From positions 1-14,194 of the forward strand of contig CALLPZ010000182.1 in assembly GCA_938015405.1 (NCBI GenBank): DNA of 14,194 nt, in the 5' to 3' direction. A model generated the notes under the pieces. The model did no database searches and was not told the DNA's origin. It saw only the letters and a list, made by a program, of their open reading frames with translations. Position 1 is the first letter of the stretch; each line of letters begins with the position of its first letter. The DNA is from an uncultured Pseudanabaenaceae cyanobacterium. Its GTDB lineage: Bacteria; Cyanobacteriota; Cyanobacteriia; PCC-9006; JAAUQQ01. The position numbers were made by a program, and so were the translations under genes. Shown piece after piece: positions 13,041-14,194 of the stretch.

Positions 13041-13419
13041 CGCTTGACCAACGCTCAATAGAAGGGACAGATCCCCAAGCGGGACAAATTCCAGTTAGGC
13101 CACTGGAGCTATATTTCAGGCCAAATTCCATGGCTGAACCCTGAATATTCTGGGGGCACACAACTGTGCCAACTCGCGAAGCAACCGGTGGAAATCGAGC
13201 GCCACTGAGCCCCAATATCCGATAAATACTGGGTATCAGCCTGAGTTCGGCCATCGCTGTCCCCCTCCCCCTCAATTCTGAGGCAAGGAGAAATGGAAGG
13301 CAAAATCATTGTCCTGGTTATTTTCCTCACCCCCAGTATCAGAATGAGGAGCTGAGGAAGAAGACAGGTTAAGGCTCTAGGACTCGGATCGAAATGAAGT
13401 AGCAAAACCCCAAACGTAA

Positions 13420-13453
13420 AGAGAGGCAAGGCGCAATGGCGCCCTGCCTCTCT
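13420..13453 (-). terminator. Rho-independent terminator of ftsH
   Basis: AGAGAGGCAAGGCGC (13420-13434), loop AATG, and GCGCCCTGCCTCTCT (13439-13453) pair over 15 positions. The single A/C mismatch becomes a G-U pair in minus-strand RNA. The stem is followed there by TTT. It starts about 50 bp after the ftsH stop and is the strongest hairpin in the window. Confidence 0.85.
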
Positions 13454-13502
13454 GCATTCATAACGACTCGAAGTTCAGCTCATCTCTGAGCCAAGCGCAA
13501 TC

Positions 13503-14194
13503 CTAGAGAACCGGCGTAAACCGCTCTTTCTCAGGCACCTCAGCATACTCAGAAACGATTTGACGGAACTCGTCACCATCAATGGTTTCTCGCTCAATCA
13601 GCAGATCCACGAGGCGATCCATCACTTCGCGGTTGTCACGCATGATGGCCAGGGTGTCAGCGTAGGAGCTGTGCACAATCTTCTGAACAGCTTCGTCAAT
13701 CTGTTTGGCAACGCGCTCAGAGTACTCACCGCTGCGGCTCATTAGACCTTGGCCCAAGAACACTTCAGGGCTCTCACTTTCCAAGGACAGCTGACCCAGG
13801 TCAGACATACCGAAACGAGTAACCATCTGGCGAGCCATACCAGCCACCTGCTGGATGTCGTTACCAGCACCGGTGGTAATCTCATCTTCACCAAAGATAA
13901 CTTCCTCAGCAGCACGGCCGCCAAGAGCACCCATGATGCGAGCGATCAATTGGTTCTTAGAAACGAGGCTTTGATCCTCATCAGGTGCAAACCAGGTTAA
14001 CCCTTGGGCCTGACCGCGAGGAATCAAGGTCACTTTCTGTACGGGGTCATGGTCCTTAACCAAGGTTCCCACCATGGCATGGCCTACTTCGTGATAAGCA
14101 ATCAAACGCTTGCTCTTACCATCCATCAAAGGCGTGCCTTCCATGCCTGCGACAACGCGGTCTACCGCATCATCAACCTCAGTCATGGTGATGG
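13503..14194 (-). CDS. ftsH: ATP-dependent zinc metalloprotease FtsH, C-terminal part (5' end outside window)
   Basis: About 229 codons are visible, all from the M41 peptidase region. The AAA+ ATPase domain and N-terminal membrane helices lie beyond the right edge. Counting from the first in-window Met (codon at 14184-14186), the zinc motif HEVGH is at 32-36. The third ligand, Asp110, is in TTGAGNDIQQV. GALGGRAAEEVIFGE and MVTRFGMSDLG are family signatures. The closest group from memory is cyanobacterial FtsH2/FtsH3 (slr0228-like), thylakoid proteases that remove damaged photosystem II D1 protein; the exact paralogue cannot be settled from the C-terminus alone. The frame is open through 14194 (the codons before the Met read Ile-Thr), so the Met at 14186 is internal. 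A strong terminator follows. Confidence 0.95.
   Translation of the reverse strand, partial: ITMTEVDDAVDRVVAGMEGTPLMDGKSKRLIAYHEVGHAMVGTLVKDHDPVQKVTLIPRGQAQGLTWFAPDEDQSLVSKNQLIARIMGALGGRAAEEVIFGEDEITTGAGNDIQQVAGMARQMVTRFGMSDLGQLSLESESPEVFLGQGLMSRSGEYSERVAKQIDEAVQKIVHSSYADTLAIMRDNREVMDRLVDLLIERETIDGDEFRQIVSEYAEVPEKERFTPVL

Larger units (their letters stand above)
12902..13502. other. Gene-free gap between aas and ftsH
   Basis: These 601 bp hold the aas ribosome binding site, a HIP1 site (12952-12959), the hairpin at 13009-13040 and the ftsH terminator at 13420-13453. Three minus-strand frames of 67-106 codons overlap one another, lack recognisable domains and are not called. The stretch 13050-13410 shows nothing I can interpret; the aas promoter should lie within this gap. 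Confidence 0.5.

Noticed and set aside
12855..13429. Three overlapping minus-strand frames between aas and ftsH
   Set aside because: They overlap each other in different frames, have no domains and cross the aas start or the hairpin; treated as non-coding.

Overview
The window looks like chromosomal core sequence from a cyanobacterium; the genus cannot be fixed from it. Three lines of evidence support this. The HIP1 octamer GCGATCGC occurs 11 times in 14.2 kb, where about 0.2 would be expected by chance. The pyruvate dehydrogenase E2 has the cyanobacterial/plastid active-site variant HRIIYG. The gene set (FtsH2/3-like protease, slr1609-type acyl-ACP synthetase, YlqD, SppA, CoaD plus a DivIVA-like coiled-coil protein) is typical of the phylum. 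There is no sign of a mobile element, CRISPR array, tRNA, rRNA or phage gene.

Layout, left to right. 1-718 (-) is the 5' part of an unrecognised protein with a hydrophobic segment near the window edge. It is divergent from a GNAT acetyltransferase (848-1345, +). That gene overlaps, tail to tail by 14 bp, a stand-alone response-regulator receiver (1332-1715, -). After a 376-bp gene-free stretch come four minus-strand genes, read from right to left: flavin reductase-like protein, MIF-type tautomerase, ARA1-like GT-B glycosyltransferase and YjbQ. The gaps are 77-98 bp and some hold hairpins. A divergent promoter region (4699-4975) separates them from coaD (+), which overlaps the DivIVA-like gene by 31 bp. 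A 445-bp convergent gap follows, then SppA (-), a 520-bp gap with a good terminator, pdhC (-), a structured 345-bp gap, the aas-ylqD gene pair (-), a 601-bp gap, and the 3' end of an ftsH gene (-) cut by the window edge.

Functionally this is housekeeping: acetyl-CoA supply (PdhC), CoA synthesis (CoaD), fatty-acid recycling (Aas), membrane and photosystem proteolysis (SppA, FtsH), and probably cell division or shape (DivIVA-like). I found no convincing new multi-gene system. The most interesting signals are non-coding: a leader upstream of pdhC in which two inverted repeats share one arm and so cannot form together, a strong hairpin upstream of aas, and two perfect palindromes upstream of the receiver gene. 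Among the proteins, the receiver has Asn in place of one Mg-binding Asp, and the glycosyltransferase resembles the non-kinase half of plant L-arabinokinase.
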